A DNA stretch of 64,000 bases, from the NCBI GenBank assembly GCA_031180725.1, contig JAPSLO010000003.1:62001-126000 (forward strand). Direction: 5' to 3'. The DNA comes from Roseomonas sp. (GTDB taxonomy: Bacteria; Pseudomonadota; Alphaproteobacteria; Acetobacterales; Acetobacteraceae). Position numbers and translations under genes: made by a program. This document shows, piece by piece, positions 35,277-43,822 of this stretch. A model generated the notes under the pieces. It did no database searches and had not been told where the DNA came from. It saw only the letters and a list, made by a program, of their open reading frames with translations. The stretch's first letter is position 1. Each line of letters opens with the position of its first letter.

Positions 35277-36563
35277 TCAGAACACCCCCATCACGCGGGG
35301 CAACCACAGCGCGATGTCGGGGATCGCCACCACCAGCGCCAGCGCCACGAACATCGCCAGGATCATCCATGTCACCCAGGGGATGGTGCTCTCCATGGAA
35401 ACGCCGGCAATCCGGCAGGACACCATCAGGTTCACCGCCATGGGCGGCGTGAACTGGCCGATGGCGATCTTCATCGTCAGGATCACGCCGAACCAGGTCA
35501 GGTCCCATTGGAAGGCGTTGGCAATGGGGATCAGCACCGGCAGCAGGATCAGGAAGGTGGAGACGCCGTCCAGGAACATCCCGATGAAGATCAGCACGAT
35601 CATCAGCAGAGCGATGGTGCCGTATTCGCCAAGCCCCAGCCCGACGATCCAGTTCGCCACCGGCTGCACGATGCCGAGTGTGGAGGTGGACCAGGCAAAG
35701 ACGCTGGCAAGCGCCACCACCACCAGGATCACGGCCGAAAGCTCGCCCGCTTCCACCAGCATCTCGTACACGTCGCGCAGGGTCAGGCTGCGATAAATGA
35801 AGAAGCCGATGAACAGGCCATAGAACACGGCCATCACCGCGGCCTCGGTCGGGGTGAAGGCGCCGATGCGCATGCCGCCCAGGATCACCACCGGCGCCAT
35901 CAGCCCCCAGAACGCCTCGCGGAAGGTGCGCCACAGCTCCAGCCGTTCCTGCTGCCGGGACTTGCCGCCGAAATCATGGAGCCAGGACAGCACTAGCACC
36001 GCGGCGATGATGGCCAGCCCCGCCAGAATGCCGGGGAACATGCCCGCCATGAAGATCGCCGGCACGGAGACACCGGGTACCAGCACCGCATAGATGATGA
36101 AGGCAATGGAAGGCGGGATCAGGATGTCGGTCGCCGCGGCGGCGCCGACCGTGGCAGCGATGAAGGGGCGCGGGTAGCCATCCTGCACCATGCTGCGCGT
36201 CACCACCTGGCCGACGGCGGCGGAGGTCGCGGGGCCCGATCCACTGATGCCGCCGATTACCATCGCCACCAGAACCGAGACGGAAGCCAGCGCCCCGCGC
36301 CCCGCGCCGACCAGGGCAGTGGCGAAGCGCACCAGCCGCAGCGCGACGCCGGTGCGGTCGAAGACGCTGCCCACCAGCACGAACATCGGGATGGCGATCA
36401 GCGGATATTTCGCAATCCCCGCATAGACATTGGTGGGCATCGCCAGGATGGACTGGCCCGCAAGCTGTATTGCCAGCGCACCCGCCAGACCCAGCGCCAC
36501 GCCGATCGGCACGCCGGCGAGGAGCAGCACCAGGAAGGCAAGGAAGAGGATCGTGCCGACCAT
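35277..36563 (-). CDS. dctM: TRAP transporter large permease DctM
   Basis: A 428-residue inner-membrane protein with about twelve helices. LLLAGVPIGVALGLAGALAI near residue 12, IPMFVLVGSVFDRTGVALRL, AMVIGGISGSGPATSAAVG near residue 105 and ATDILIPPSIAFIIYAVL are hallmark stretches; MFLDGVSTFLILLPVL and GQFTPPMAVNLMVSCRI near the end complete it. It moves the ligand with sodium. ATG at 36563 is preferred; earlier sequence is intergenic. It follows dctQ by 38 bases. Confidence 0.94.
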   Translation of the reverse strand: MVGTILFLAFLVLLLAGVPIGVALGLAGALAIQLAGQSILAMPTNVYAGIAKYPLIAIPMFVLVGSVFDRTGVALRLVRFATALVGAGRGALASVSVLVAMVIGGISGSGPATSAAVGQVVTRSMVQDGYPRPFIAATVGAAAATDILIPPSIAFIIYAVLVPGVSVPAIFMAGMFPGILAGLAIIAAVLVLSWLHDFGGKSRQQERLELWRTFREAFWGLMAPVVILGGMRIGAFTPTEAAVMAVFYGLFIGFFIYRSLTLRDVYEMLVEAGELSAVILVVVALASVFAWSTSTLGIVQPVANWIVGLGLGEYGTIALLMIVLIFIGMFLDGVSTFLILLPVLIPIANAFQWDLTWFGVILTMKIAIGQFTPPMAVNLMVSCRIAGVSMESTIPWVTWMILAMFVALALVVAIPDIALWLPRVMGVF

Positions 36564-36601
36564 GTCAGCGGCCCGGGCGCAGGGCGGTTGCGGCAACCAT
36601 G

Positions 36602-37111
36602 TCAGTCATCCTCGCCGCGCGAAAGCCGGATGAAGCGCCCAATCGCGCGCAGCACCACGACCGCGGAAAGCACAGGCAGCCAGCCCGTGTACCACCAGTT
36701 CGGGTTGCCGAGGCCGTTGGACAGCACCTCGTAGCGGTATTCGTCGTAGGCCAGCCGCCAGCCGTACCAGACCAGCAGCCCGAAGCAGAGCACCGTCAGC
36801 GCCATGCTGAACATCTCGGCGATGCGCCGGCCACGCGGCGGCAGCAGATCCGCGAAATAGCCAATGCGGATATGCCGGCCCGCAGCAGTGGCCACGGCCG
36901 TGCCCAGCAGCGCGACCAGCACCATCAGCACAACCGAATATTCCTCGGTGAAAGCCAGGCTGATGTCGGTCAGGTAGCGCGTGACGACATTGGCCGCGGT
37001 GATCAGCGCCATGGCCGCCATGGCGGCGGCGACGAGCATCTCCTCGATCTTCAGGGGCACGCGTGTGGGCGGGTTCCGGCGCTCCGCCGAGGGATCGATC
37101 TCAATCGCCAT
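36602..37111 (-). CDS. dctQ: TRAP transporter small permease DctQ
   Basis: A 169-residue membrane protein with four helices. VPLKIEEMLVAAAMAAMALITAANVVTRYL (residues 18-47) and FTEEYSVVLMVLVALLGTAVATAAGRHIRIGYF (residues 54-86) match the DctQ family. It sits between the receptor gene dctP and dctM on one transcript. A hairpin lies between dctP and this gene. Confidence 0.92.
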   Translation of the reverse strand: MAIEIDPSAERRNPPTRVPLKIEEMLVAAAMAAMALITAANVVTRYLTDISLAFTEEYSVVLMVLVALLGTAVATAAGRHIRIGYFADLLPPRGRRIAEMFSMALTVLCFGLLVWYGWRLAYDEYRYEVLSNGLGNPNWWYTGWLPVLSAVVVLRAIGRFIRLSRGEDD

Positions 37112-37134
37112 GGATCAACCTGGCTTGGGGAAAT

Positions 37135-37159
37135 GGCGGCCCGCCACGGGTGGGCCGCC
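37135..37159 (-). terminator. Intercistronic hairpin between dctP and dctQ
   Basis: An 8-bp perfect stem, GGCGGCCC and GGGCCGCC, has a nine-base loop. It lies between receptor and permease genes of one operon, mirroring 10595-10627 in the Pot-like operon, and may raise receptor over permease levels. Confidence 0.48.
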
Positions 37160-37166
37160 GGATGGG

Positions 37167-38210
37167 TCAGCCCCGGGCAGCGCGGATCGCGGCCTCGGCC
37201 CGGCGCACCAGGTCCGTGCCGACGGTCTGCGCCCATTTGTCGTAGACGGGGCGGGTGACGCGGGCGAAGGCGGCCTTCTGCTCGTCGTTCAGCGTGGTGA
37301 CGGTGATATTGCGGCGCGCCAGCTCATCCAGGCTGCTGTGGTCGCCATCCACGCCGATGCCCTTGCGGCAGGCGGCGATCTGCGCCTTGGCCGCATCGCG
37401 CGCGCATTCGATCACCAGCGTGCGGTCGGCGGGGGAGAAGCTGTCCATCACCTGCTTCGAGACGACGAAGATTCCCGCATCCGCCACATAGTTCCACACC
37501 GTCAGATGGCGCTGCGCCAGCGTGTCCATGCGGAACGCCAGGTAGAGATTGATCGGGTTCTCCTGCCCATCGACCGCGCCGGTGGACAGGGCGGGCTGCA
37601 GATCCGCGAAGGACATCTGCAGCGGGTTGGCGCCCATCGCCGTAAAGATCTCGCTGAAGATGGCGCCGGCGGCGAAGCGGATCTTCAGGCCGCGCATGTC
37701 GGCGGGCGCCGCGATGGCGCGGCGGCTGTTGGAGATCTCGCGGAAGCCGTTCTCGCCCCAGGCGACGGGCACCACCTCGCGGCTGGCTAGCACGCGGAAC
37801 AGATCCTCGCCGATCGCACCATTGATGATGGCATCGTAGCCCCGGTGGTCGTTCAGCAGCCAGGGCAGGGAGAAGAGGTTCATCTCCCGGATCTGCGGGG
37901 AGATGTTGATGGTGGAGAAGACGCCGAAATCGATCACGCCCTGGCGCATCGCCACCAGTTCCCGCGTCTGGTCGCCACCGACGAGCTGGCTGCCCGGATA
38001 GACCTTCAGATTGATCCGGCCGCCGGAGCGCTGAGTCACCAGCTCCGCCCATTGGAAGGCGCCTTCCGAAAGCGGGATGGGGCGGTTGCCCACCACGGTC
38101 AGCTTGTATTCGGGGCGGTACTGCTGTTGCGCGCGGACGCGCTGCGGCAGGGCCAGGGCGCCGCCCGCCGCGGCCAGCAGCGCCGTGCGGCGCGTGATCG
38201 GCGTGTTCAT
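37167..38210 (-). CDS. dctP: TRAP transporter solute receptor DctP
   Basis: A 347-residue periplasmic receptor. The signal MNTPITRRTALLAAAGGALA has a twin-arginine pair. WAELVTQRSGGRINLKVYPGSQLVGGDQT near residue 53 and RGLKIRFAAGAIFSEIFTAMGANP near residue 165 are typical; the Arg in LKIR contacts a ligand carboxylate in this family. FADLQPALSTGAVDGQENP follows. ATG at 38210 starts the signal directly. The ligand is probably an organic acid. A CACGGCGCCGTG palindrome lies at 38245-38256 upstream. Confidence 0.92.
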   Translation of the reverse strand: MNTPITRRTALLAAAGGALALPQRVRAQQQYRPEYKLTVVGNRPIPLSEGAFQWAELVTQRSGGRINLKVYPGSQLVGGDQTRELVAMRQGVIDFGVFSTINISPQIREMNLFSLPWLLNDHRGYDAIINGAIGEDLFRVLASREVVPVAWGENGFREISNSRRAIAAPADMRGLKIRFAAGAIFSEIFTAMGANPLQMSFADLQPALSTGAVDGQENPINLYLAFRMDTLAQRHLTVWNYVADAGIFVVSKQVMDSFSPADRTLVIECARDAAKAQIAACRKGIGVDGDHSSLDELARRNITVTTLNDEQKAAFARVTRPVYDKWAQTVGTDLVRRAEAAIRAARG

Positions 38211-38314
38211 GAAGTCCTCCTCCCTCCCCGGGTCGCCGCTTGCCCACGGCGCCGTGACATTGTGCGCAGCATGGGCATTGGCGCGGCGGGTCGGCAAGAG
38301 GGGGCGAGGAGCGC

Positions 38315-39181
38315 TCAGGGGCCGGCTTCCCGCCGGGCTGCCAGTTCCGCCGTGCAGAGGTCGAGCGCCACGCTGTCCGGTGGCTCCCCGGGGGCGCCGC
38401 GCAGGGCGGCATAGGCCCGCTTCACCGGGCGCCACAGCGTTTTGTGGCGCAGCACGGCATCGATGCCCAGGGCATGGTGGCGCAGCCCGGGTTCCAGGAA
38501 GGCTTCCACCGCGCCAGGGGGCGGTTCCGTCGCCAGGCCGGGCGGCAGCAGTGCCAAGGCCGGCGCCACGGCTACGCGCCAATTCTCCACCAGGTCGTCA
38601 TAGGCAACGACGCAGCGCGGCAGGTGGCGCGTGTGGCGCTCGGCCGGCAGCACATGGTCCAGCCACAGCAACAGCGCGTCCTCCTCGGCGATGCCGTTGC
38701 GCCGGTGGAGGGAGGCAGCGACCTCCAACGGGTTGCGCACCGGCATCACCACCCGCGGCGCGGCGCCGAAGCGTGCCAGCACCGGCAGCCAGAAGGGCAG
38801 CAGCCGGGGCATGCGCGGCTCCTTCAGCACGAAGGGCGCATCGCCAGGGAATTCGGTGGCGAGCGTGGCCAGCGCCTCCTCCTCCAGCGCGGCGCGTTCG
38901 GATGCACGCAACTCCTCCAGCCGCGGAGGGCGGGGATCGTCCCAGCTCCGCCCGAGCCGTTCGAGCAGGCGGTCGTTGAAGAGCTGGACCGCCGGCGGTT
39001 CCCAGAAGCCGCGCGGATTGTCCTTGGCGGGCGGCATCTCCTGCGCCGGAGGCGCCAGCCCGTGCAGCGACAAGACGCGCGTCAGCGCCGAAGTGCCGGA
39101 GCGATGCATCCCCAACACGAGAAGAGCAGGGCGGGCAGCCTTGCCGGCAGCCCGCAAGCGGCGCTTCCGCTGAGCCGTCAC
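38315..39181 (-). CDS. Sulfotransferase-family protein
   Basis: A 288-residue protein. The 5'-phosphosulfate loop LGMHRSGTSALTRVL is near residue 23 and the 3'-phosphate region VMPVRNPLEVAASLHRRNG near residue 145, both as in PAPS-dependent sulfotransferases. DNPRGFWEPPAVQLFND near residue 53 is common in a subgroup linked to glycan or carbohydrate work. No signal peptide. Its ATG overlaps the stop of the CMD-like gene upstream (ATGA). The acceptor is unknown. Confidence 0.8.
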   Translation of the reverse strand: MTAQRKRRLRAAGKAARPALLVLGMHRSGTSALTRVLSLHGLAPPAQEMPPAKDNPRGFWEPPAVQLFNDRLLERLGRSWDDPRPPRLEELRASERAALEEEALATLATEFPGDAPFVLKEPRMPRLLPFWLPVLARFGAAPRVVMPVRNPLEVAASLHRRNGIAEEDALLLWLDHVLPAERHTRHLPRCVVAYDDLVENWRVAVAPALALLPPGLATEPPPGAVEAFLEPGLRHHALGIDAVLRHKTLWRPVKRAYAALRGAPGEPPDSVALDLCTAELAARREAGP

Positions 39182-39891
39182 CGCGCCTCGCTGCTCGCCT
39201 CGTCATGCCCACCCTGGCCTGTCATGCGGGCCCAGGCCTGGAAGCGCGGGCTGGCGGGCAGGGTGCCTTCCAGGATCAGCCGGCGCCATTCGGCGCAGGC
39301 TTCGACGAAATAGGGGACGGAGCCCGGGAACATCGCCAGGCTGATCGCCTCGGCCATCTCCTCCTCCGGCACCTGATCGGCATAGGCCGCTTCCAGATGC
39401 CAGCCGAAGGGGCGCCAACGGGCGCGGCAGACCTGCACGGCAAGCCCGGTGAGGTGCACCAGGCGCATCGGCGCATCCGGCGCCACGCGGCGCAGCGTGG
39501 CGATGTAGGCGGCCTTCGGATCGAAAGGCTTCAATTGCCGCGCCCAGTCACGCGCGGCGAAGTCGAAGGCTTCCGCCCCGATTGCGAGCGCCGCGGCGGC
39601 AAAGGCGGCGGCGATTCCGGCATCGGTGCCACCGGCCGCGCGGAACTTGGCGATGTGGTGGGTCGCCACGCGCTCATCCGTCGCGGCCAGGATGCCCAGC
39701 CAGACGAATTCCCTATCGTGGTGGTTCAGCACCCGGTCATCCAGCGCGAGCGCGGTATAGGCCGCGTCATAGCCCGCCAGCAGCTTCGGGAAGGCCAGCG
39801 CCATCAGCCCGTGATGTGGCAGCAGGTAGCCGCGCTTGGCCTTCACCTCGGCCAGGCGCTGCGCCAGTTCGGTCTCCGTCTCCATCGTCAT
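39178..39891 (-). CDS. Carboxymuconolactone decarboxylase-like (AhpD-fold) protein
   Basis: A 237-residue helical protein. EFVWLGILAATDERVATHHIAKFRAAGGTD (residues 60-89) and the later LEAAYADQVPEEEMAEAISLAMF near residue 185 look like two CMD/AhpD-type helical repeats. The CxxC pair of peroxidase-type AhpD proteins is absent; only isolated Cys are seen. It may act as a lyase or decarboxylase. It overlaps the Bug gene upstream and the sulfotransferase downstream by four bases each, so the three are coupled. ATG at 39885 is an alternative start. Confidence 0.6.
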   Translation of the reverse strand: MTMETETELAQRLAEVKAKRGYLLPHHGLMALAFPKLLAGYDAAYTALALDDRVLNHHDREFVWLGILAATDERVATHHIAKFRAAGGTDAGIAAAFAAAALAIGAEAFDFAARDWARQLKPFDPKAAYIATLRRVAPDAPMRLVHLTGLAVQVCRARWRPFGWHLEAAYADQVPEEEMAEAISLAMFPGSVPYFVEACAEWRRLILEGTLPASPRFQAWARMTGQGGHDEASSEAR

Positions 39892-40835
39892 TCGGCGGTG
39901 ATGTTGGCGGCACGCGCGATGCCGGCCCAGCGCGGCACCTCGCTGGTGACCATGGCGGTGTAATCCTGCGCCGACATCCGGTTGGGCGCGGCGCCCAGCG
40001 CGGCCAGGCGTTCCGCCATCTCCGGCGTGTTCAGCCCGGCGACCAGGGCGGCGTTGAGGCGCTGTGTCGCCTCCGGCGGCATGCCGGCAGGCCCGGACAG
40101 GCCGAACCAGTTGGAAGCCACCAGGGTCTGGAACCCGAGTTCCGCCACCGAGGGCACATCGGGCCAGCGCGTCGCGCGTTCGGCGGTGGTGACGGCGAGC
40201 ATCCGCAGCCGGTCATTGTTGCCCACATCCGGCACGGCGGCGATCAGCCCATCCACCTGACCGCCGATCACATCCGCCACCGCCGGCGCGCTGCCGCGAT
40301 AGGGCACATGGGTGATCTCCACCCCTGCCGCGCGGTTCAGCAGTTCGAGCTTCACATGGGAGGAGGTGCCGACCCCGTTGGAGCCGAAGCGTACCGCGCC
40401 CGGCGCTGTCTTCGCCTTGGCGATCAGATCCGCCAGCGTGCGGTAGGGCCCGGTGGCGGAGACGACGATGGCACTCGGTACCGCCGCGATCAGGCCGATA
40501 TGCGTGAAGTCCCGCACGCTGTCATAGGCAATGTTGCGGTTCACCGCCGGGCCGATGGCCTGGCTGGCGATGTTGGACAGGACCAGCACACTGCCATCGG
40601 CAGGCCCGCGCGCCACCGCCTCCGACCCCACCGCGCCGCCGGCGCCAGGGCGGTTTTCCACCACTACGGGCGCGCCGATCCGCGCCTCGATCTCCCGCGA
40701 CGCCAGGCGGCCCAGCAGATCCGCGGTGCCCCCGGGTGGGAAGGGGACCACCAGGCGGATGGGACGCGCGCTGCCTTGGGCCAGGGCGCCGGCGGGCAGC
40801 AGGGCCGGAAGGGCGAGCAGCAGGCGGCGTTTCAT
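39888..40835 (-). CDS. Bug/TctC-family receptor
   Basis: A 315-residue periplasmic receptor. MKRRLLLALPALLPAGALAQ is the signal peptide. RPIRLVVPFPPGGTADLLGR, GAPVVVENRPGAGGAVGS, HVPYRGSAPAVADV and VPSVAELGFQ are landmarks. It leads a coupled unit of receptor, CMD-like protein and sulfotransferase. It is divergent from the thiol dioxygenase gene across a 215-bp, relatively AT-rich gap. Confidence 0.87.
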   Translation of the reverse strand: MKRRLLLALPALLPAGALAQGSARPIRLVVPFPPGGTADLLGRLASREIEARIGAPVVVENRPGAGGAVGSEAVARGPADGSVLVLSNIASQAIGPAVNRNIAYDSVRDFTHIGLIAAVPSAIVVSATGPYRTLADLIAKAKTAPGAVRFGSNGVGTSSHVKLELLNRAAGVEITHVPYRGSAPAVADVIGGQVDGLIAAVPDVGNNDRLRMLAVTTAERATRWPDVPSVAELGFQTLVASNWFGLSGPAGMPPEATQRLNAALVAGLNTPEMAERLAALGAAPNRMSAQDYTAMVTSEVPRWAGIARAANITAE

Positions 40836-40994
40836 CGGGATCTCCTTGGCGGTGGCCGCAGCCTGCCCAAGGGGCGCGCGCCGGTCCAGCCTGCCCGCCG
40901 ATCGGGCTCAGGGTGAACATTCTTTCAGTGCCCACCCAAATAGATGATCCGTCCCTGCATTCCGCGTGAATTAGCAAAAATTGTCGAATCTTCG

Positions 40995-41023
40995 TTGATC
41001 ACGGCAATCCCCTTCGCCATAAT
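40995..41023 (+). promoter_or_regulatory. Sigma-70-like promoter for the thiol dioxygenase gene
   Basis: TTGATC at 40995-41000 and CATAAT at 41018-41023 have 17-bp spacing and lie 28 bases before the start codon. The surrounding 100 bp is clearly richer in A and T than the genes. GGAG at 41037-41040 is the likely ribosome binding site. Confidence 0.55.
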
Positions 41024-41050
41024 CGAAAAGCCGAACGGAGCGTCGCCACC

Positions 41051-41563
41051 ATGACCTTCATCCGCGCCCGCAACCCGCTGGACGCCATGCTGGCCGAGAT
41101 CGCGCGCGCCGCCCGCGGACCGCTGGAGGCGCGGCACGCGGCGGTGGCGGATGCGATCGGCGCTTTCGTCGCCCGGCCCGAGTTGCTGGATGGTCGCGAC
41201 TGCCCCTGCTGCCCTGACCGTTATGTGCGGCACCTGCTGCATGCCGACGACGAGGCAGGCTATGCGGTAGTGGCGCTGGTCTGGCGGCCGGGGCAGATGT
41301 CGCCGGTGCACGCGCATAAGGCCTGGTGCGCGCTAGGCGTGCACCAAGGTGTGCTGACTGAAACCTATTACGAGCCCGGCGAGCCCCCGCAGCCGGTTTC
41401 AACCAGGCTGCTGGCGCCCGGCGCGACGAGCCATGGCCCGGCTGATCCGCGCCTGATTCACCGGCTGGCTAATCTGTCCTGCCGCACGGCCGTGTCCATC
41501 CACTGCTACGGCGTCGGCTTTGACCGCTTCGGTGCCGATCTCAACCAGGTGCTGGCCGCCTGA
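41051..41563 (+). CDS. Cysteine dioxygenase-family thiol dioxygenase
   Basis: A 170-residue cupin-type non-haem iron enzyme that oxidises a thiol to a sulfinate with O2. Two iron-binding His lie in PVHAHKAWCALGVHQG near residue 93, and the third in RLIHRLANLS near residue 137. A Tyr in IHCYGVGFDRF near residue 155 fits the catalytic Tyr. Arg in RYVRHLLH could bind the substrate carboxylate. Bacterial relatives act on 3-mercaptopropionate or cysteine; which one cannot be settled here. It is convergent with a small gene and has its own promoter. Confidence 0.82.
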   Translation: MTFIRARNPLDAMLAEIARAARGPLEARHAAVADAIGAFVARPELLDGRDCPCCPDRYVRHLLHADDEAGYAVVALVWRPGQMSPVHAHKAWCALGVHQGVLTETYYEPGEPPQPVSTRLLAPGATSHGPADPRLIHRLANLSCRTAVSIHCYGVGFDRFGADLNQVLAA

Positions 41564-41571
41564 GGCGGGCG

Positions 41572-41589
41572 CCGGCGCCCTGGCGCCGG
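41572..41589. terminator. Hairpin between convergent genes
   Basis: CCGGCGCC and GGCGCCGG pair around CT, nine bases after the thiol dioxygenase stop and before the stop of the minus-strand small gene. Confidence 0.45.
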
Positions 41590-41592
41590 GTG

Positions 41593-41817
41593 CTACTCGG
41601 CGGCGGGCAGGTCCGCGCGGGCCCAGGGCGGCATCGCGCAGCCGGACAGCGCGGCCAGCCTGTCTCGTGCCAGCAGCCTTTCCCGGGTGAGGCGGCGGAT
41701 CAGCGCCGCATCCGGGTGTGCGCGGGCCTGCTCATCGGCGATGCGCCGATCCAGCTCCGCGGTCAGTTCCGCCAGGCGTCCTCGCAGATGGCCGCCGGCA
41801 GCGAAACTTCCATCCAT
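41593..41817 (-). CDS. Small coiled-coil protein, possibly YdcH/DUF465-like
   Basis: A 74-residue protein. LRGRLAELTAELDRRIADEQARAHPDAALIRRLTRERLLARDRLAAL (residues 11-57) has the helix-turn-helix charge pattern of the YdcH/DUF465 group of short proteins. ATG at 41817 is chosen because the longer frame upstream is proline- and cysteine-rich noise. Its function is not known in the family. An AT-rich gap of about 200 bp lies upstream. It could still be a chance frame, given its length. Confidence 0.5.
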   Translation of the reverse strand: MDGSFAAGGHLRGRLAELTAELDRRIADEQARAHPDAALIRRLTRERLLARDRLAALSGCAMPPWARADLPAAE

Positions 41818-42023
41818 ACGCCCTCGACCTCCTCGATCCGTCGCAGCGCGGGGGCGCGGCGGCAAGTGGTCGGCCCGACATGACGGGAGGGGGCACCCGA
41901 CAGAGGGACCCGGGCCGCAAAAAGAAAGCCTGATCCCAAACCATGACAGATTCAAGACATGAATAAGTTTTCAGAATGAACTTTCTCTGCTTTGCGCGAA
42001 GGTTGACGGCAGCGTGAGACTAT

Positions 42024-43370
42024 TCAGCCGTTGCGCAGTGCAGCAATCACTGCGGCCTTCAATGTCAGGCCTGGCATCTCGGTAAAGGCGACGGCCTGCG
42101 TGCCGAGGTAGCGGTGGGCGTTCAGCCGCGTCCAACCATTGGTGGCCAGAAGCGCGGGCTGCTGCGGCAGGGCATCCGCATAGACGAAGTCGCCGATCCG
42201 CGCGTCCAGCGGCAGGTCGCCATCCTGGTTGGCGCGGGCGGCGATGGCGGCCAGCGCGGCGGCATCGGCCTCGCCACGGAACAGCGTGCCGTCAAAGCGG
42301 ATGAAGGCATCGAAGTCGAAGCGCGTCACCTCACCAGCCGGCAGGCCGGTGCCGAGGGTAGTATGGGCGATCAGCCCAGCGGCGGCGCCGGTCCCCGCGG
42401 CCATGGCGGAGGCGGCGCGGCGCGCCGCCCGTTCCAACGGCAGGGCTTGCGGCAGGGTGAACAGCACCTCGCGCTCGGCTGATGTCAGATGCGCCGCGAG
42501 CAGGGCGCGCACCAGGGCGGCATGATCGGGGTCTTCCGCCGCACCGGGTTCCACGGCCACTTCGCGCAGCGTGGCGCCCTGGCCGAAGCTGATTCCGGCC
42601 AGAGTGACGAAGCGGTTCCAGGAGCCGGTGTGGAGGTAGCTCACGCCGCCCTCCGCTACCTGGAAGCGCAGATGTTCATGCCCGCCCAGAAGCAGCGCGC
42701 CGGGCGGCAAAAGCGGCAGCATCTCGCGGTCCGCGGCGACGCCGGCATGGCTGAGCACGATGGCGGCATCGGCCGGGGCCAGCAGGGCGGGCAGGTTCTC
42801 CCGCGCCCATTCGGCGGGGTCGGGGATGCGCAGGCTGTCCCGGATCACCTGGCGATAGGTCATCGCCTCATTCGTTGCGATGCCGGCCAGCATCAGGCGT
42901 CGTCCGCCGGGCAGCGGCAGGCTGGCGGTGGCAGGGGCGAAGGGCTGGCCGGTGCGGCGGTCCAGCAGGTTGGACAGCACCAGGATGTCCAGCGCCTCGG
43001 CGCGGCGGACCACCTCTGCCAGGTCATCCAGCAGCGCGCCTTCATGATTGCCGATATTCAGCACCACCGGCGCGCGGCGGCGCAGCGCAGCCAGGAAGGC
43101 CCAGTCCGCCGCGCCGGCGCTGCGCAGCGCCACCGCATTGCCGCGTTCGAAGACATCGCCATTGATCAGGATCACCGCGGGGATGCGGCGATTGGCCGCC
43201 AGCGCCGCGTCCACCACGCCGAGCGCTGCCGCCGAACGCTCCATGGCCGAATGCGGGTCCGACATGGCGATGGCCAGCAGGTCCGCCCCGGTCAGGGGCT
43301 GGTCCGCCCGGGCAGCGGGCAGGGCGGCGAGGCCCGGCAGGGTGAGCAGCAGGCGTCGGGGCAGGCGCAT
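42024..43370 (-). CDS. Exported metallophosphoesterase (5'-nucleotidase-like)
   Basis: A 448-residue protein. MRLPRRLLLTLPGLAALPAARA is a signal peptide. The calcineurin-like metal motifs appear in order: SDPHSA near residue 37, LINGDVFE near residue 68, NIGNHEGALL near residue 103, VLSHAGVAAD near residue 205 and GGHEHLRF near residue 228. A C-terminal domain resembling the 5'-nucleotidase C domain follows (residues 290-448). It would dephosphorylate nucleotides or other esters in the periplasm. It lies 32 bases after the thioesterase gene at the end of the hutH-hutI unit, with no obvious link to histidine. Confidence 0.78.
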   Translation of the reverse strand: MRLPRRLLLTLPGLAALPAARADQPLTGADLLAIAMSDPHSAMERSAAALGVVDAALAANRRIPAVILINGDVFERGNAVALRSAGAADWAFLAALRRRAPVVLNIGNHEGALLDDLAEVVRRAEALDILVLSNLLDRRTGQPFAPATASLPLPGGRRLMLAGIATNEAMTYRQVIRDSLRIPDPAEWARENLPALLAPADAAIVLSHAGVAADREMLPLLPPGALLLGGHEHLRFQVAEGGVSYLHTGSWNRFVTLAGISFGQGATLREVAVEPGAAEDPDHAALVRALLAAHLTSAEREVLFTLPQALPLERAARRAASAMAAGTGAAAGLIAHTTLGTGLPAGEVTRFDFDAFIRFDGTLFRGEADAAALAAIAARANQDGDLPLDARIGDFVYADALPQQPALLATNGWTRLNAHRYLGTQAVAFTEMPGLTLKAAVIAALRNG

Positions 43371-43402
43371 GGCGCGGGCCTAGCCGCAGCGCGCCCCGCC
43401 GA

Positions 43403-43822
43403 TCAAGCGCGGCGTCGCGGCGCGGCGGCCCAGCTGGTGGTCACATGGGCGCAAGGCGCCTCGTCGCCCTCAGAGCGCAGCAGCACCTCGCCATAGGAGA
43501 GGGTGCGCCCCTTCTTGATCACCCGCGCCTCCGCGATCACCGCGCGCGGGGCGGGCGGGCGGAGGAAGGTGATGGAGAGATTGGCCGTCAGGCTCTCATC
43601 CACCCCGCTGGTCAAGGAGAGGAGCGCCGCCCACATGGCGACATCGGCCAGCCCCATCAGCGCCGGACCGGAGACCGTGCCGCCCGGGCGCAGCAGATCC
43701 TCGCGATGCGGCAGGCGGAGCGTCGCGGCGCCATCAGCCGCGGCCAGCACCTCCACGCCCCAGGCGCCGGCCAGCGGCACGCCTTCGCGCACCATGCGCT
43801 GCATTTCCTCGATGCTGATCAT
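43403..43822 (-). CDS. PaaI-like hot-dog thioesterase
   Basis: A 139-residue hot-dog-fold protein. [25 protein letters not shown] (residues 45-69) and [33 protein letters not shown] near residue 80 match PaaI/YbgC-type acyl-CoA thioesterases. ATG at 43822 overlaps the hutI stop by four bases (ATGA), so it is coupled to histidine degradation. The usual PaaI nucleophile Asp/Asn is not clear. It may clear a CoA ester. Confidence 0.8.
   Translation of the reverse strand: MISIEEMQRMVREGVPLAGAWGVEVLAAADGAATLRLPHREDLLRPGGTVSGPALMGLADVAMWAALLSLTSGVDESLTANLSITFLRPPAPRAVIAEARVIKKGRTLSYGEVLLRSEGDEAPCAHVTTSWAAAPRRRA

Noticed and set aside
38245-38256. CACGGCGCCGTG palindrome upstream of dctP as an operator
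   Set aside because: Perfect, but made only of GC-rich steps and without a second copy; kept as a note in the dctP entry.
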